The position numbers were made by a program, and so were the translations under genes. Under the pieces are notes generated by a model. The model was not told the origin of the DNA. It saw nothing but the letters and a program-made list of their open reading frames with translations, and made no database searches. From CAZEJK01 sp964512045 (lineage in GTDB: Bacteria > Acidobacteriota > Thermoanaerobaculia > Thermoanaerobaculales > Sulfomarinibacteraceae): 16,567 bases of DNA. Position 1 is the first letter of the stretch, and every line of letters starts with the position of its first letter. Of the stretch, positions 5,796 through 13,434 are shown one piece after another. The stretch lies in assembly GCA_964512045.1 (NCBI GenBank), contig CAZEJK010000111.1:1-16567 (forward strand), written 5' to 3'.

Positions 5796-6481
5796 AACCA
5801 AAGGTAGCGTATCCACAAACATTGCTGATCCTGCTCCTTCTGTTCTCGGTGGCCGCCACCTCGTCCTGTCAAGGTCAGAAACCGGGGACTGTGCGCGAGG
5901 CTCTCGTCCTTCTTCGCTTCGATGTCGAGTACTCCGGAGAGACCTATAGCAGGCGCGGTCAAGGGGTCCTCGTAAAGCGCGAAGGCGACCTGGGCATCGT
6001 GCTCACCACCGTCGGGAAGCTCCCTCGGACAGAGCAGATGAAGCCAAAGGTCGTCGCAGTCTTTCATTCAGGGACCGAAGAGCAGTTCGAAACGCTTTGC
6101 ACCGCCGATTACCCCGAGGACTCTGGGTTGATGGTGCTTACAGTGCAGAGCACGAAGCTCCCGAAGCCCGTCTCTCTCGATTTCAAGATCGAGCCTGAAG
6201 AAGCAGAGATTGACGCGCTCGTCCACGGCTTCCCTGCGTACAATGTTCTGGATTCTGCCACGCACAACCCAGGCCCAATGGCACCGCAACCGGTGACACT
6301 GAAAGGTGAGCGGATCACGACCGGCGATGTCGGCTCGATGCGGACGGGCGCAGCCATCACAACACAATCTGGACAGTTCGCCGGCCTCTTCATCGCCCGC
6401 AGCCGTTCCACCGTGTCCGCAAACGGGATCCAGCAGTTTCTCGAGACGTACAATGAGCACAGGGATAGTGACAATGATTAA
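5792..6481 (+). CDS. Small lipoprotein with dead trypsin-like domain
   Basis: 229 residues. ATG 5792 has GGAGG at 5783-5787 and overlaps the previous stop. The signal peptide ends at ATSSC (Cys26), a slightly unusual lipobox with Thr at -3, so this is a probable lipoprotein. The rest is a single trypsin-like domain closely related to the first gene: it shares the exact ten residues YSRRGQGVLV (52-61), then GIVLTTVGKL at the His position (no His) and GLMVLTV at the Asp position (no Asp). No GxSGG serine motif is visible; the equivalent region reads AITTQSGQFAGLFIA. It lacks the propeller domain. Its stop overlaps the fourth gene by 8 bp. It looks like a short paralogue of the first gene's N-terminal half. 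Confidence 0.8.
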   Translation: MKPKVAYPQTLLILLLLFSVAATSSCQGQKPGTVREALVLLRFDVEYSGETYSRRGQGVLVKREGDLGIVLTTVGKLPRTEQMKPKVVAVFHSGTEEQFETLCTADYPEDSGLMVLTVQSTKLPKPVSLDFKIEPEEAEIDALVHGFPAYNVLDSATHNPGPMAPQPVTLKGERITTGDVGSMRTGAAITTQSGQFAGLFIARSRSTVSANGIQQFLETYNEHRDSDND

Positions 6482-7661
6482 CGCACATCAGAGCCGAACA
6501 TCCTCTGCGGCGTCAGCGATCAGGAGCTGTTTCTGCGGGTCTCGAAGACACCGCCTCAACCCACTGAGCCGGCGCGTGCTCTTTGGCGCCGCACTCGGCC
6601 TCGTGCTCCTTGTCACCAGTCCGAGCCTGGCGTCAGATACGCCAGGTTCGATACTGGAGAACGCCATCCAGGGTACGGTCACGGTTCAGCTATGGTACAG
6701 CGACGACTCGATGCTCTGGGTGTCTGCAGCCGGAATCGTCGTGGCTCGCGATGACGATACTGCCTACGTTGTCATCCCGGACTTCCTTCAGAACATGCAG
6801 AGCTCCCTTCGAGGGGGCACTCTCGAGGTGCCGCAGACTGCACGGGTCATCTGCTTCCCAGGAACCAACCGGGAGCATGCCGTAGAAGGAGACGTTGTCG
6901 ACGTCGACCAGGAGGCCGGCCTCACTGTGATCGCGATCCAAGGGGAGAACCTCCCGGATCCGGTACAGCTCGAGCCGGAGCTGGCGCTCCAACCCGGTCA
7001 GCAGTACTACGCGGTGGGAATGCCGTTCGAATCCGCCCTAAACAGGCTTCATACGTCTTCGCCGACGCCAACCGCGAAGCGAGTTCGTTTCATTGACTCC
7101 AAGAAGCGGTACCAGCAAGCACCGCACTTGGTGTTCCATGGGTTTGTGCCTGAGGGCTACGTAGGCGGCCCCGTAGCCGATTCCGACGGTTCTGTTGTGG
7201 CGATGATCTACGGAACAAGCGGCGCTGAACCGGTTGTGGTTGCGCACCTCCCGAGCACGGTGGAGTCGGCACTCGCTCCGCGAGTCTCCCGGCTGACATG
7301 TTCCAGCGCTCGAAGGACTGATTCGGGCAAAGCTGCACTGACCATCTCCGCGTTGCTCCATGATCCGCTAGGACAGATCAGGTCACTGCAGGCATTGGTC
7401 TCCACAGGTGACCTCATCCCCCGTCCTGGCCGCGATGAGGACGGCCGAAACCGCCCGCTCCAGCCAACGCTTGGCTACTCCGATATGAAGACCGTAGCCT
7501 CCGTGGAGAACAGCGGATTGAAGGCCATCGGCGAAGTCGAGGTGGAGCTGCCGGAGGACACGGCAATCACTGTCGCGTATCAGATTGAGTACTTCCTGTC
7601 GAATGGCAGAGCTCTTTACTCAGAAACCTCCTCGCGCACCTTTCAACCGAGACGTCGCTGA
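6474..7661 (+). CDS. Secreted pseudo-protease, paralogue of the second operon gene
   Basis: 395 residues from ATG 6474 (AGGGA at 6461-6465 upstream); ATG 6453 is an in-frame alternative. A long basic N-region precedes a signal peptide that likely ends at PSLAS. The HtrA-like domain reads WVSAAGIVVARDDDTAYVVIPDFLQ (catalytic His position lost), GLTVIAIQGE (Asp lost), GQQYYAVGMPF and EGYVGGPVADSDGSVVAMIYG, where Val230 replaces the catalytic Ser. The C-terminal domain, starting at LHDPLGQIRSLQALVSTG, matches the one in the second gene and ends with strand patterns VAYQIEYFLSNG. Last gene of the operon; two hairpins follow. Not catalytic by sequence; function unknown. Confidence 0.8.
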   Translation: MINAHQSRTSSAASAIRSCFCGSRRHRLNPLSRRVLFGAALGLVLLVTSPSLASDTPGSILENAIQGTVTVQLWYSDDSMLWVSAAGIVVARDDDTAYVVIPDFLQNMQSSLRGGTLEVPQTARVICFPGTNREHAVEGDVVDVDQEAGLTVIAIQGENLPDPVQLEPELALQPGQQYYAVGMPFESALNRLHTSSPTPTAKRVRFIDSKKRYQQAPHLVFHGFVPEGYVGGPVADSDGSVVAMIYGTSGAEPVVVAHLPSTVESALAPRVSRLTCSSARRTDSGKAALTISALLHDPLGQIRSLQALVSTGDLIPRPGRDEDGRNRPLQPTLGYSDMKTVASVENSGLKAIGEVEVELPEDTAITVAYQIEYFLSNGRALYSETSSRTFQPRRR

Positions 7662-7788
7662 TCGTCGCCGCCACTGCAGTCGAGTGCCTGGACGGTCACC
7701 CGTTCGGCTTGAGCTTCGGCAAAGCCGTGCAGAGGACGCCTCCGTTATACCTTGACGAGCGACGCCGCGCCGAGCACCGCACTGCCAC

Positions 7789-7841
7789 GCTGCCGAGGGT
7801 GGCAGCCCTGAGGCACCATCACGACGGGTCCGTCGTGATGG
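7789..7841. terminator. Two hairpins between convergent genes
   Basis: The first stem is GCTGCC/GGCAGC at 7789-7794 and 7801-7806. The second has a perfect 11-bp stem at 7816-7826 and 7831-7841 with a GGTC loop. They sit between the convergent operon (plus) and esterase (minus) genes, where a bidirectional terminator would be expected. Neither has a T-run, so termination is plausible but not shown. Confidence 0.5.
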
Positions 7842-7847
7842 ATTGGC

Positions 7848-8717
7848 TCAGCTCGGGTGGGAATCGGCCGGGTCGGTGTCTGCAGCGGTCGTGTAGCCGA
7901 GCTCGGCAAGGAACGCGGCGAGCTGTGCGATGCCATCTGCGACGGCTGCCGGATCCGGATCGAAGTCACGCTCTTGGTTGGCCAGGTTTCTCGTCAAGAG
8001 GTGGCCGACGCCCTTGTAGACATGGAGGTCACAGCGAACGCCGAAGCCTCGGAGCTGCTCGCAGTATGTCTCCGAGCCGCTCAGCGGCGTCAGCGTGTCT
8101 CTGTCGCCGTTCACGATCGAGGTCGGCGGCGTCTCTGGCCCGACATGCTGCGCCGGTGAGTAGTCCACGGCCACCGCCGTCCCCTGAAGCTGACGATCGA
8201 ACCAGCGATCCGTGCTCACATCGATGGCCGGTGACCACAGCAGGAGGACGTTCGGACGACCGGCGGCACCAGCTTCGGTGCACCCAACGGTCGCGGCGGC
8301 AGCCACGAGGTGGCCACCCGCAGACACGCCATAGCCGGCGACCCGATGCGCATCGATGCCCAACGCTTCCGCCTGCTGGCGAACCCAGGCGAATGCGGCA
8401 CAGGTGTCCGCCAGAGCATCGGCCGGGGTGACGTTCTCGTCCGTCAACCGATACTCCACTGCCATCGCCGTCAAGCCCAGGTCAGCAAACCGCCGAGCTG
8501 CAGCGTAGGTCCACGCTGGCTCACCCATTGACCACCCGCCTCCGTGGAACAGGAGCACGGCAGCACCGCTCGCCTGAGCCTCCGGCGCAAACACGTGGGC
8601 TTTCAGTTGGCGGCCTTCGACCTGACGGTATGTCATCAGCTTCGGGTGTGACACATCGGCTGCCTCGACGGGCAGGCAGATGGCGACCGTGATCAGGAGC
8701 AGGAGCTTGGGTACCAT
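7848..8717 (-). CDS. Secreted alpha/beta-hydrolase (esterase-like)
   Basis: 289 residues from the ATG at 8717, chosen because a GAGGAG site (8727-8732) lies 9 nt upstream; the ATG at 8726 abuts that site. An N-terminal signal peptide ends near VEA-A. The hydrolase pattern is complete: oxyanion motif HGGGW (58-62), nucleophile elbow GVSAGG (Ser132), NGDRD with Asp207, and GVGH with His239. This is the hormone-sensitive-lipase/BD-FAE-like group of carboxylesterases acting on small ester or acyl substrates. The length is normal and the triad intact, so an active periplasmic or secreted enzyme is expected; substrate unknown. It points away from the next gene across a 113-bp divergent promoter region. 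Confidence 0.85.
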   Translation of the reverse strand: MVPKLLLLITVAICLPVEAADVSHPKLMTYRQVEGRQLKAHVFAPEAQASGAAVLLFHGGGWSMGEPAWTYAAARRFADLGLTAMAVEYRLTDENVTPADALADTCAAFAWVRQQAEALGIDAHRVAGYGVSAGGHLVAAAATVGCTEAGAAGRPNVLLLWSPAIDVSTDRWFDRQLQGTAVAVDYSPAQHVGPETPPTSIVNGDRDTLTPLSGSETYCEQLRGFGVRCDLHVYKGVGHLLTRNLANQERDFDPDPAAVADGIAQLAAFLAELGYTTAADTDPADSHPS

Positions 8718-8830
8718 ACGCTGCATCTCCTCGTGCCAGCTTGCGCGGCCTCACCATGCAGTAACGTCGCCACGCGCCATCGGTTCGCCGTGGTTCTCGG
8801 CGTCGAACGCCATCAGCAATGGAGGGATTG

Positions 8831-9031
8831 ATGAAAGGACTCTGTTATCTCGGAGCGTTTGTGTTGGGTTTGCCAGGCCTGTTTTCGTTTCTTCGAGGCC
8901 TGGGTTATCTGTTGTATAGCGGTGCGGTTCGTGGGGCGCTGCTCCTGGTGGTCGGCATCGTGCTCCTGTTTCTCGCGTGGCAATGCCTCCTCACGGCGCG
9001 GAAGCTCACCAGGAAGGACGCCGCCGGCTGA
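8831..9031 (+). CDS. Small two-helix membrane protein
   Basis: 66 residues from ATG 8831, with GGAGGG at 8821-8826; the upstream ATG at 8819 lacks a site. It has two hydrophobic segments, about residues 4-27 and 35-57, joined by a short Arg-containing loop, and a basic C-terminal tail (LTARKLTRKD). No family is recognised. It stands alone, divergent from the esterase and followed by a 305-bp gap. An inner-membrane protein of unknown role. Confidence 0.6.
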   Translation: MKGLCYLGAFVLGLPGLFSFLRGLGYLLYSGAVRGALLLVVGIVLLFLAWQCLLTARKLTRKDAAG

Positions 9032-9336
9032 CAGAGGAGCATCGGAGCCGGTGTCCGGCGCCGTCTCGTACTGAGCGCCCCCACCCGTCCAGTCTTCCTC
9101 GCAGGAGTGACGACGCCGCAGCGTGGCGTTGGCCCTGGATCCGGTCCCGGTCCCGGTCCCGACAGCCGGAGCGCGGCTATCCGGTCCCCGGCGATGCCTC
9201 GAACTCCCGAGTACGCTGCTCCGCGAGTCGCCGAAGATCCTCCGTCACGCCACATTCGTGCCACTCTCTCCAGCTCTCATTGGAGCTGGAGCACGGGACA
9301 GCACGACCCTGACTCCAGAACACGGAGGACAGAAAC
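9032..9336. other. Intergenic stretch with a hairpin
   Basis: No gene is supported here. It holds three tandem copies of CCGGTC (9141-9158) and a perfect 9-bp hairpin, CTCCAGCTC at 9268-9276 with GAGCTGGAG at 9283-9291, about 45 bp before the next start. The hairpin lacks a T-run; it could be a leader structure or an operator. Confidence 0.4.
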
Positions 9337-9936
9337 ATGGAACGTCGACACCGAATCAGCCTGGGCCGATCCGCCGGACGCGTTGCGCTCGTGACAGGGG
9401 GCCTCCTGCTGATCCCCTTCCTGGCGATGCGGCTCACCTCCGAGGTCGCCTGGACCCTGTCCGACTTCGGTATCGCCGGGGCTCTCCTCTTCGCTGCCGG
9501 CCTGACCTTCGATCTGCTGGTGCGACGGGCCGGAGGCAATCGAGCCTACCGGGCCGCCGCTGGTGTCGCCGTGGGAGCAGCTCTCGTGCTCGTCTGGGCC
9601 AACCTCGCCGTCGGGATCATCGGCTCTGAGGATCATCCCGCAAACGTGCTGTACTTCGGGGCACTCGCCGTCGGGGTGGCTGGCGCAGCGCTCGCTCGTC
9701 TGCGACCCCGCGGGATGGCGCTCGCGATGCTCGTGACGGCACTTTGCCTCGCCGTGATCGGCGGGCTCGCGCTCGGCCCCGTGTGGAACCCGCCTGAAGC
9801 CAGGACGCATGAGATCTTGCTGATCACCGGCTTCTTCATGGCGCTCTTCGCCGGATCGGCCTGGCTGTTCTGGCGAGCTGGGCAGGCGCCGGAGGTCGAT
9901 GCGTTCCTCGAGCGCACGACCGAGACAGAGGCGTAG
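9337..9936 (+). CDS. Uncharacterised multi-pass membrane protein
   Basis: 199 residues with about five to six hydrophobic segments and a short cytoplasmic-looking tail (FLERTTETEA). The blocks RLTSEVAWTLSDFGIAGALLF, RRAGGNRAYRAAAGVAVGAA and WANLAVGIIGSEDHPAN followed by YFGALAVGVAGA are typical of a widespread, unnamed family of about 200-residue bacterial membrane proteins. ATG 9337 is preceded by GGAGGA about 9 nt upstream. It runs convergently with the large gene after it, leaving 52 bp between stops. Function unknown. Confidence 0.75.
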   Translation: MERRHRISLGRSAGRVALVTGGLLLIPFLAMRLTSEVAWTLSDFGIAGALLFAAGLTFDLLVRRAGGNRAYRAAAGVAVGAALVLVWANLAVGIIGSEDHPANVLYFGALAVGVAGAALARLRPRGMALAMLVTALCLAVIGGLALGPVWNPPEARTHEILLITGFFMALFAGSAWLFWRAGQAPEVDAFLERTTETEA

Positions 9937-9988
9937 CAGCCGGCCAGACGGGTCTCCACACACGACCCTCGCGCGGCCGCGGGCCCCG

Positions 9989-11890
9989 TCAGCGTGCTGG
10001 CTCGGCGATCCGGAACGCCTCCACCGTGTGGTTGCGCAGCGACGGCACGATCACGAGGCCACGCTCCGGCGACCAGGCGAAGTCAGCGCATCCGACTCCG
10101 GTCTCCTGCCGGTCGACCAGCGTGGTGACCTCGCCAGCCGAGTCGATCTCGAGGAGGCGCCCAGTGTAGTCGGTGACCAACACGGCTCCATCGCTTCCGG
10201 CCACGACACCGTCGAGGAAGCACGGGGCGAGGTCGACCCGTCGGATCAGATCGCCAGTGACACGGTCGAACGTGAGGACCTGGCCGGTGGCGGAGGCGCC
10301 GACGAGGAGCGTGCTGCCGGAAACGGCGATCCCGTTGGCGCCGGCGAGCTCCGGGCCGGCCAGCCAGCGGCTCCAGCTGCCGTCGGCATACCGGAGCACG
10401 GCCCCCGCGCGGCTGTCGCTGACGTAGATCGTCCCATCGGGGGCCACCGTCACGTCGTTGAGGAACGCGCCCGCGAGCTCGTGCCGCTTCGAGATCTCGC
10501 CGGTCTCGGCGTCGATCTCCGCCAGACCGGTGCGCTCGACGACGAGGACGCGGCTGCCGTGCACGACGATCCCCGTGGGTCCGCGCAACCCGGAGGCCCA
10601 CTCGCGTGTGTCGACCGTGCCGTCCAGCGACAGCCGGGTCACGAAGCCGGTCTCACCGAAGCCCTGCGGACCCGGGTTCATGTTGGTGACGTAGGCGACG
10701 CCTCGGTCCGCGTCGATCGCCACCGACTCCGGCATCTTCCATCCTTCCGAATGCGCCCACGCAGCGTGGACGGTGGGATGGAGCCGGACCGGGCCGCTGA
10801 CGTCGCGGAGGCGCGCCATGACACCCCAGCCGCCGAACGCCTCGGCGAGGACGAACAGCAGCTCGTGGCTGCCCGTGTCGAGGTCCAGGTAGACCGTGTC
10901 GTGGAGACCCATGATGCCCATGAACTCGTCGTCGCGGGCGCGGAAGGCGCTCGCTCCGGAGAACACAGGCTCGCCGTCGACGAGCAACGTCACCTCGTCG
11001 CTGTAGCCGATGTCCAGCCGCTTGCGGGCCGGGGCGTCGAGGGTGACGGTCGTGCGCGCAAAGGCACAGTCGAGGCCACCGCTGTGGCGGACGAGCCGGG
11101 AGATGTTGAGGCGGCCCTCGCCATCCGACTCGATCTTCTGCCACTGGAGATCACCGAGCTGCTGCTGCGATGGATGGCGCGTGCGGTCGACCGCGGCGAG
11201 CGGGAACGCGCGCGAGACCTCCCACTGACGCAGCATGCTCCCGGCCGGAGGCCGGATCGGGTCGGGGCCAAAATCGAGCTCGGCTGTACGGTCGATGGTG
11301 AGCTCCGACCAGTGCACCTGCCCTCCCGGCGGCGCGGCCAGACCGATCTGACCTCCGCCATCACCGTGGACCAGTCGGTCGATCACCAGAGCCGGCGCGT
11401 CGGCGCCGTCGAAGTAGAGGCGAGCACGGCGGCCGGACAGCTCGAGACGGAGGTGGATCCACCTGTCGGCCGGAATCTCCGCCGTGGCTGTCAGCCCGCC
11501 ACCGCTGTACAGCTGCCATGCCGTCATCCCGTTGAACACCGGCGCGTACTGGAGGGCGTGGGCGTACGCCGTCGGACGGTGCGGACGGAGGTAGATCAGC
11601 TCCGTCGTGTCGGCATCGCGCCTCCGGAACTGGATCCCCGGAAAGCAGCGCCGGCCGTCCACGGCGATGTCCACCTCGATGACGCCGTCAGCAAGCTCGA
11701 CTCCCTCGAGCACTGCACTACCGCGCAACGCGTGGCGTCCGAGGTGCTCGACCACCTCTCCGGCAGAGATCTGCCAGCGCTCGTCGTCGAACGGAGCTCG
11801 CTCGGGCACGTCGGCGCCCCAAGCGACGGAGGCTGTCAAGAGGATGGCGATCGCCGCCAGGCTTCGAGCTGCGGTGTGGAAGCTGGGCAT
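9989..11890 (-). CDS. Secreted three-part protein with LamG-like domain and SMP-30/NHL-like propeller
   Basis: 633 residues from the ATG at 11890, with a CGGAG site about 9 nt upstream. A Sec signal peptide ends at SVAWGA. Residues about 30-210 look like a concanavalin/LamG sandwich: a conserved GxQFRRRDAD...YLRPH core, then WIHLRLELSGRRARLYFDG. A second beta-rich part follows at about 230-380. The C-terminal 250 residues are a beta-propeller of the SMP-30/gluconolactonase or NHL type, with repeats such as MPESVAIDADRGVAYVTN, GPTGIVVHGSRVLVVE, NDVTVAPDGTIYVSDS and LDGVVAGSDGAVLVTDY. The substrate is not evident; carbohydrate or lactone binding is possible. The gene is intact and isolated between a convergent membrane protein and the repeat region. 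Confidence 0.75.
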   Translation of the reverse strand: MPSFHTAARSLAAIAILLTASVAWGADVPERAPFDDERWQISAGEVVEHLGRHALRGSAVLEGVELADGVIEVDIAVDGRRCFPGIQFRRRDADTTELIYLRPHRPTAYAHALQYAPVFNGMTAWQLYSGGGLTATAEIPADRWIHLRLELSGRRARLYFDGADAPALVIDRLVHGDGGGQIGLAAPPGGQVHWSELTIDRTAELDFGPDPIRPPAGSMLRQWEVSRAFPLAAVDRTRHPSQQQLGDLQWQKIESDGEGRLNISRLVRHSGGLDCAFARTTVTLDAPARKRLDIGYSDEVTLLVDGEPVFSGASAFRARDDEFMGIMGLHDTVYLDLDTGSHELLFVLAEAFGGWGVMARLRDVSGPVRLHPTVHAAWAHSEGWKMPESVAIDADRGVAYVTNMNPGPQGFGETGFVTRLSLDGTVDTREWASGLRGPTGIVVHGSRVLVVERTGLAEIDAETGEISKRHELAGAFLNDVTVAPDGTIYVSDSRAGAVLRYADGSWSRWLAGPELAGANGIAVSGSTLLVGASATGQVLTFDRVTGDLIRRVDLAPCFLDGVVAGSDGAVLVTDYTGRLLEIDSAGEVTTLVDRQETGVGCADFAWSPERGLVIVPSLRNHTVEAFRIAEPAR

Positions 11891-12012
11891 TGCACGGCTC
11901 CGTTTCTCGATGCGCGAGTTCGAATCGAGAGGAGGTACGGAGTGCAGCGCTGTCAGTTTTCCTCACCCCATCGGCGCAACCGGTGCGTCCCACTCGTGAC
12001 CCTCTTCGACCC
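11891..12012. other. Upstream region of the minus-strand propeller gene
   Basis: No gene is seen. The 122 bp between the minus-strand start and the repeat region should hold the promoter of that gene, but no convincing -35/-10 pair stands out. Confidence 0.3.
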
Positions 12013-12443
12013 CGAGGTCCCTCGAACCACTCACCGGGTCGACAGAGGCTCAGACCGTGCTGTGCTCCTCGCGGCGCATCCCCTCACGAGCCATCGGAAC
12101 CCGGCATGCGGGCAGCACGAGCAACCAGAGAGCACCGACCGCTCAGCCCCCACCGTCATCTCGACCGAGCCCCCGTGGGCTCGCGGAGGTCCCCGGCCTC
12201 CCGGATCTCCTCGGCGACAGGGAGCACATGGCGAGCGGAGAGATCCCCTGCTGAGCACCCCGGCCATCCTGGATCGGCAGCCCGGACGTGCTGGGCCGGA
12301 GCAGTCCATCGAAAGCAGCTCACGCGAGGGTCCTCCCGCGGGATCTCTCCGCTCGCATCCTCCATCCGATCCATCAACAGCCACGCATGGCCAGGGAGAA
12401 CCGATCGCCATGGGAGCTCGGTCGAGATGACGTGGTACCAGTG
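12013..12443. repeat. 431-bp tandem repeat, copy 1
   Basis: It repeats at 12478-12908 at a constant offset of 465 bp. By direct comparison I count 8 mismatches (positions 12263, 12269, 12288, 12301, 12313, 12327, 12338, 12393) and no indels; the first 250 bp are identical. Long open frames cross it on both strands, but they resemble no family and reflect high GC. Inside are two nested perfect 17-bp inverted repeats: 12154-12170 with 12416-12432, and 12231-12247 with 12340-12356. The sequence between the arms is also partly complementary, so one strand can fold into a large hairpin of about 280 nt. Confidence 0.85.
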
Positions 12444-12477
12444 CTGGAGGCAACGTCCGCCGCAGCGAGCAGCTCGA
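12444..12477. other. 34-bp spacer between tandem repeats
   Basis: This unique sequence separates the two 431-bp repeats. It shows no recognisable motif. Confidence 0.6.
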
Positions 12478-12908
12478 CGAGGTCCCTCGAACCACTCACC
12501 GGGTCGACAGAGGCTCAGACCGTGCTGTGCTCCTCGCGGCGCATCCCCTCACGAGCCATCGGAACCCGGCATGCGGGCAGCACGAGCAACCAGAGAGCAC
12601 CGACCGCTCAGCCCCCACCGTCATCTCGACCGAGCCCCCGTGGGCTCGCGGAGGTCCCCGGCCTCCCGGATCTCCTCGGCGACAGGGAGCACATGGCGAG
12701 CGGAGAGATCCCCTGCTGAGCACCCCGACCATTCTGGATCGGCAGCCCGGACCTGCTGGGCCGGATCAGTCCATCGAGAGCAGCTCACGCGGGGGTCCTC
12801 CCACGGGATCTCTCCGCTCGCATCCTCCATCCGATCCATCAACAGCCACGCATGGCCGGGGAGAACCGATCGCCATGGGAGCTCGGTCGAGATGACGTGG
12901 TACCAGTG
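12478..12908. repeat. 431-bp tandem repeat, copy 2
   Basis: The second copy of the unit at 12013-12443, at about 98% identity. All four inverted-repeat arms are unchanged (12619-12635 with 12881-12897; 12696-12712 with 12805-12821). Seven of the eight differences fall between the inner arms. A possible apical stem in copy 1 (12260-12265 with 12294-12299, and 12248-12252 with 12300-12304) loses pairs in copy 2, so I see no covariation supporting a conserved RNA. Confidence 0.85.
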
Positions 12909-12994
12909 GCCCGATATGCTTGGTGTTGGGCCCGGGCGCTCCGACCACCGGATGGAGATCCCTGGACCGTAGCGAACGACCCCGGAGAACGCTC

Positions 12995-13093
12995 ATGCCC
13001 CTCGCCGACTCGAATGCCGAGATCATGGAACGCCGTCGCACCGTCGCACGAAGCTGGCCAGCTGCCGATGGAACCTCCAGGGTCAAACCATGA
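12995..13093 (+). CDS. Possible 32-residue coupled small ORF
   Basis: ATG 12995 follows CGGAG at 12983-12987, and its stop overlaps the start of the next gene (ATGA at 13090-13093). The spacing and coupling suggest real translation, perhaps as a leader for the membrane protein. The 32-residue product is hydrophilic and basic (MERRRTVARSW) and matches nothing I know. Confidence 0.35.
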   Translation: MPLADSNAEIMERRRTVARSWPAADGTSRVKP

Positions 13094-13413
13094 GATGGCA
13101 AAGGAACAGCCCCCGGCTCGAGCCCTCGAAGCTCTGGCGGGTTCCGGCTGCACTCGCTGCGCTCGGCGCTGTCGCACTGCCGTTCGCACACTGGATCGGC
13201 AGTACGGAGCAGGGCTCGCTGATGCGCACCGTGTGCGCGCACATCTCGGCACTCGGAGCGTGCGCTGCGATCCTCGGGCTCGGCGTCGGGCTGTGGACCG
13301 CCGTGCGACGTCCACGGCTGTCCACCCTGTGCGCCGGGTTGTTCGCGATCGCCGTCGCGGGGCTGTGGTGGTTCCTGGTGTTCGCACCGTTGTTCGACAG
13401 CGGCGTTTCCTGA
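13090..13413 (+). CDS. Small three-helix membrane protein
   Basis: 107 residues from ATG 13090, with AGGG about 8 nt upstream. A basic N-terminus (MRWQRNSPRLEPSKLWR) is followed by three hydrophobic segments at about 19-35, 48-66 and 80-99. No family is recognised. Its stop is 21 bp before the GNAT start, but that gene seems to have its own -10 box. Possibly part of a short transcript with the small ORF upstream. Function unknown. Confidence 0.6.
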   Translation: MRWQRNSPRLEPSKLWRVPAALAALGAVALPFAHWIGSTEQGSLMRTVCAHISALGACAAILGLGVGLWTAVRRPRLSTLCAGLFAIAVAGLWWFLVFAPLFDSGVS

Positions 13414-13422
13414 GACACGGTG

Positions 13423-13428
13423 TATCCT
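13423..13428 (+). promoter_or_regulatory. -10 box next to the GNAT start
   Basis: TATCCT, preceded by TG, ends 6 nt before ATG 13435. This places transcription start at or near the start codon, suggesting a leaderless message; no ribosome site is present. Confidence 0.4.
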
Positions 13429-13434
13429 GCGGCC

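Noticed and set aside
7709..8431. 240-codon plus-strand open frame
   Set aside because: Antisense to the esterase, which has a complete catalytic triad.
9141..9158. Three tandem CCGGTC hexamers
   Set aside because: Too short and simple to be treated as a functional repeat.
9899..12430. 843-codon plus-strand open frame
   Set aside because: It is antisense to the well-supported secreted propeller gene and has no family features; it reflects high GC.
12013..12908. CRISPR-like or phage attachment repeats
   Set aside because: Only two long copies, no short regular repeats, spacers or integrase gene.
11890..12972. Long open frames across the tandem repeats on both strands
   Set aside because: Low-complexity Arg/Ser/Pro-rich translations with no start signal or homology; the frame repeats only because the DNA does.
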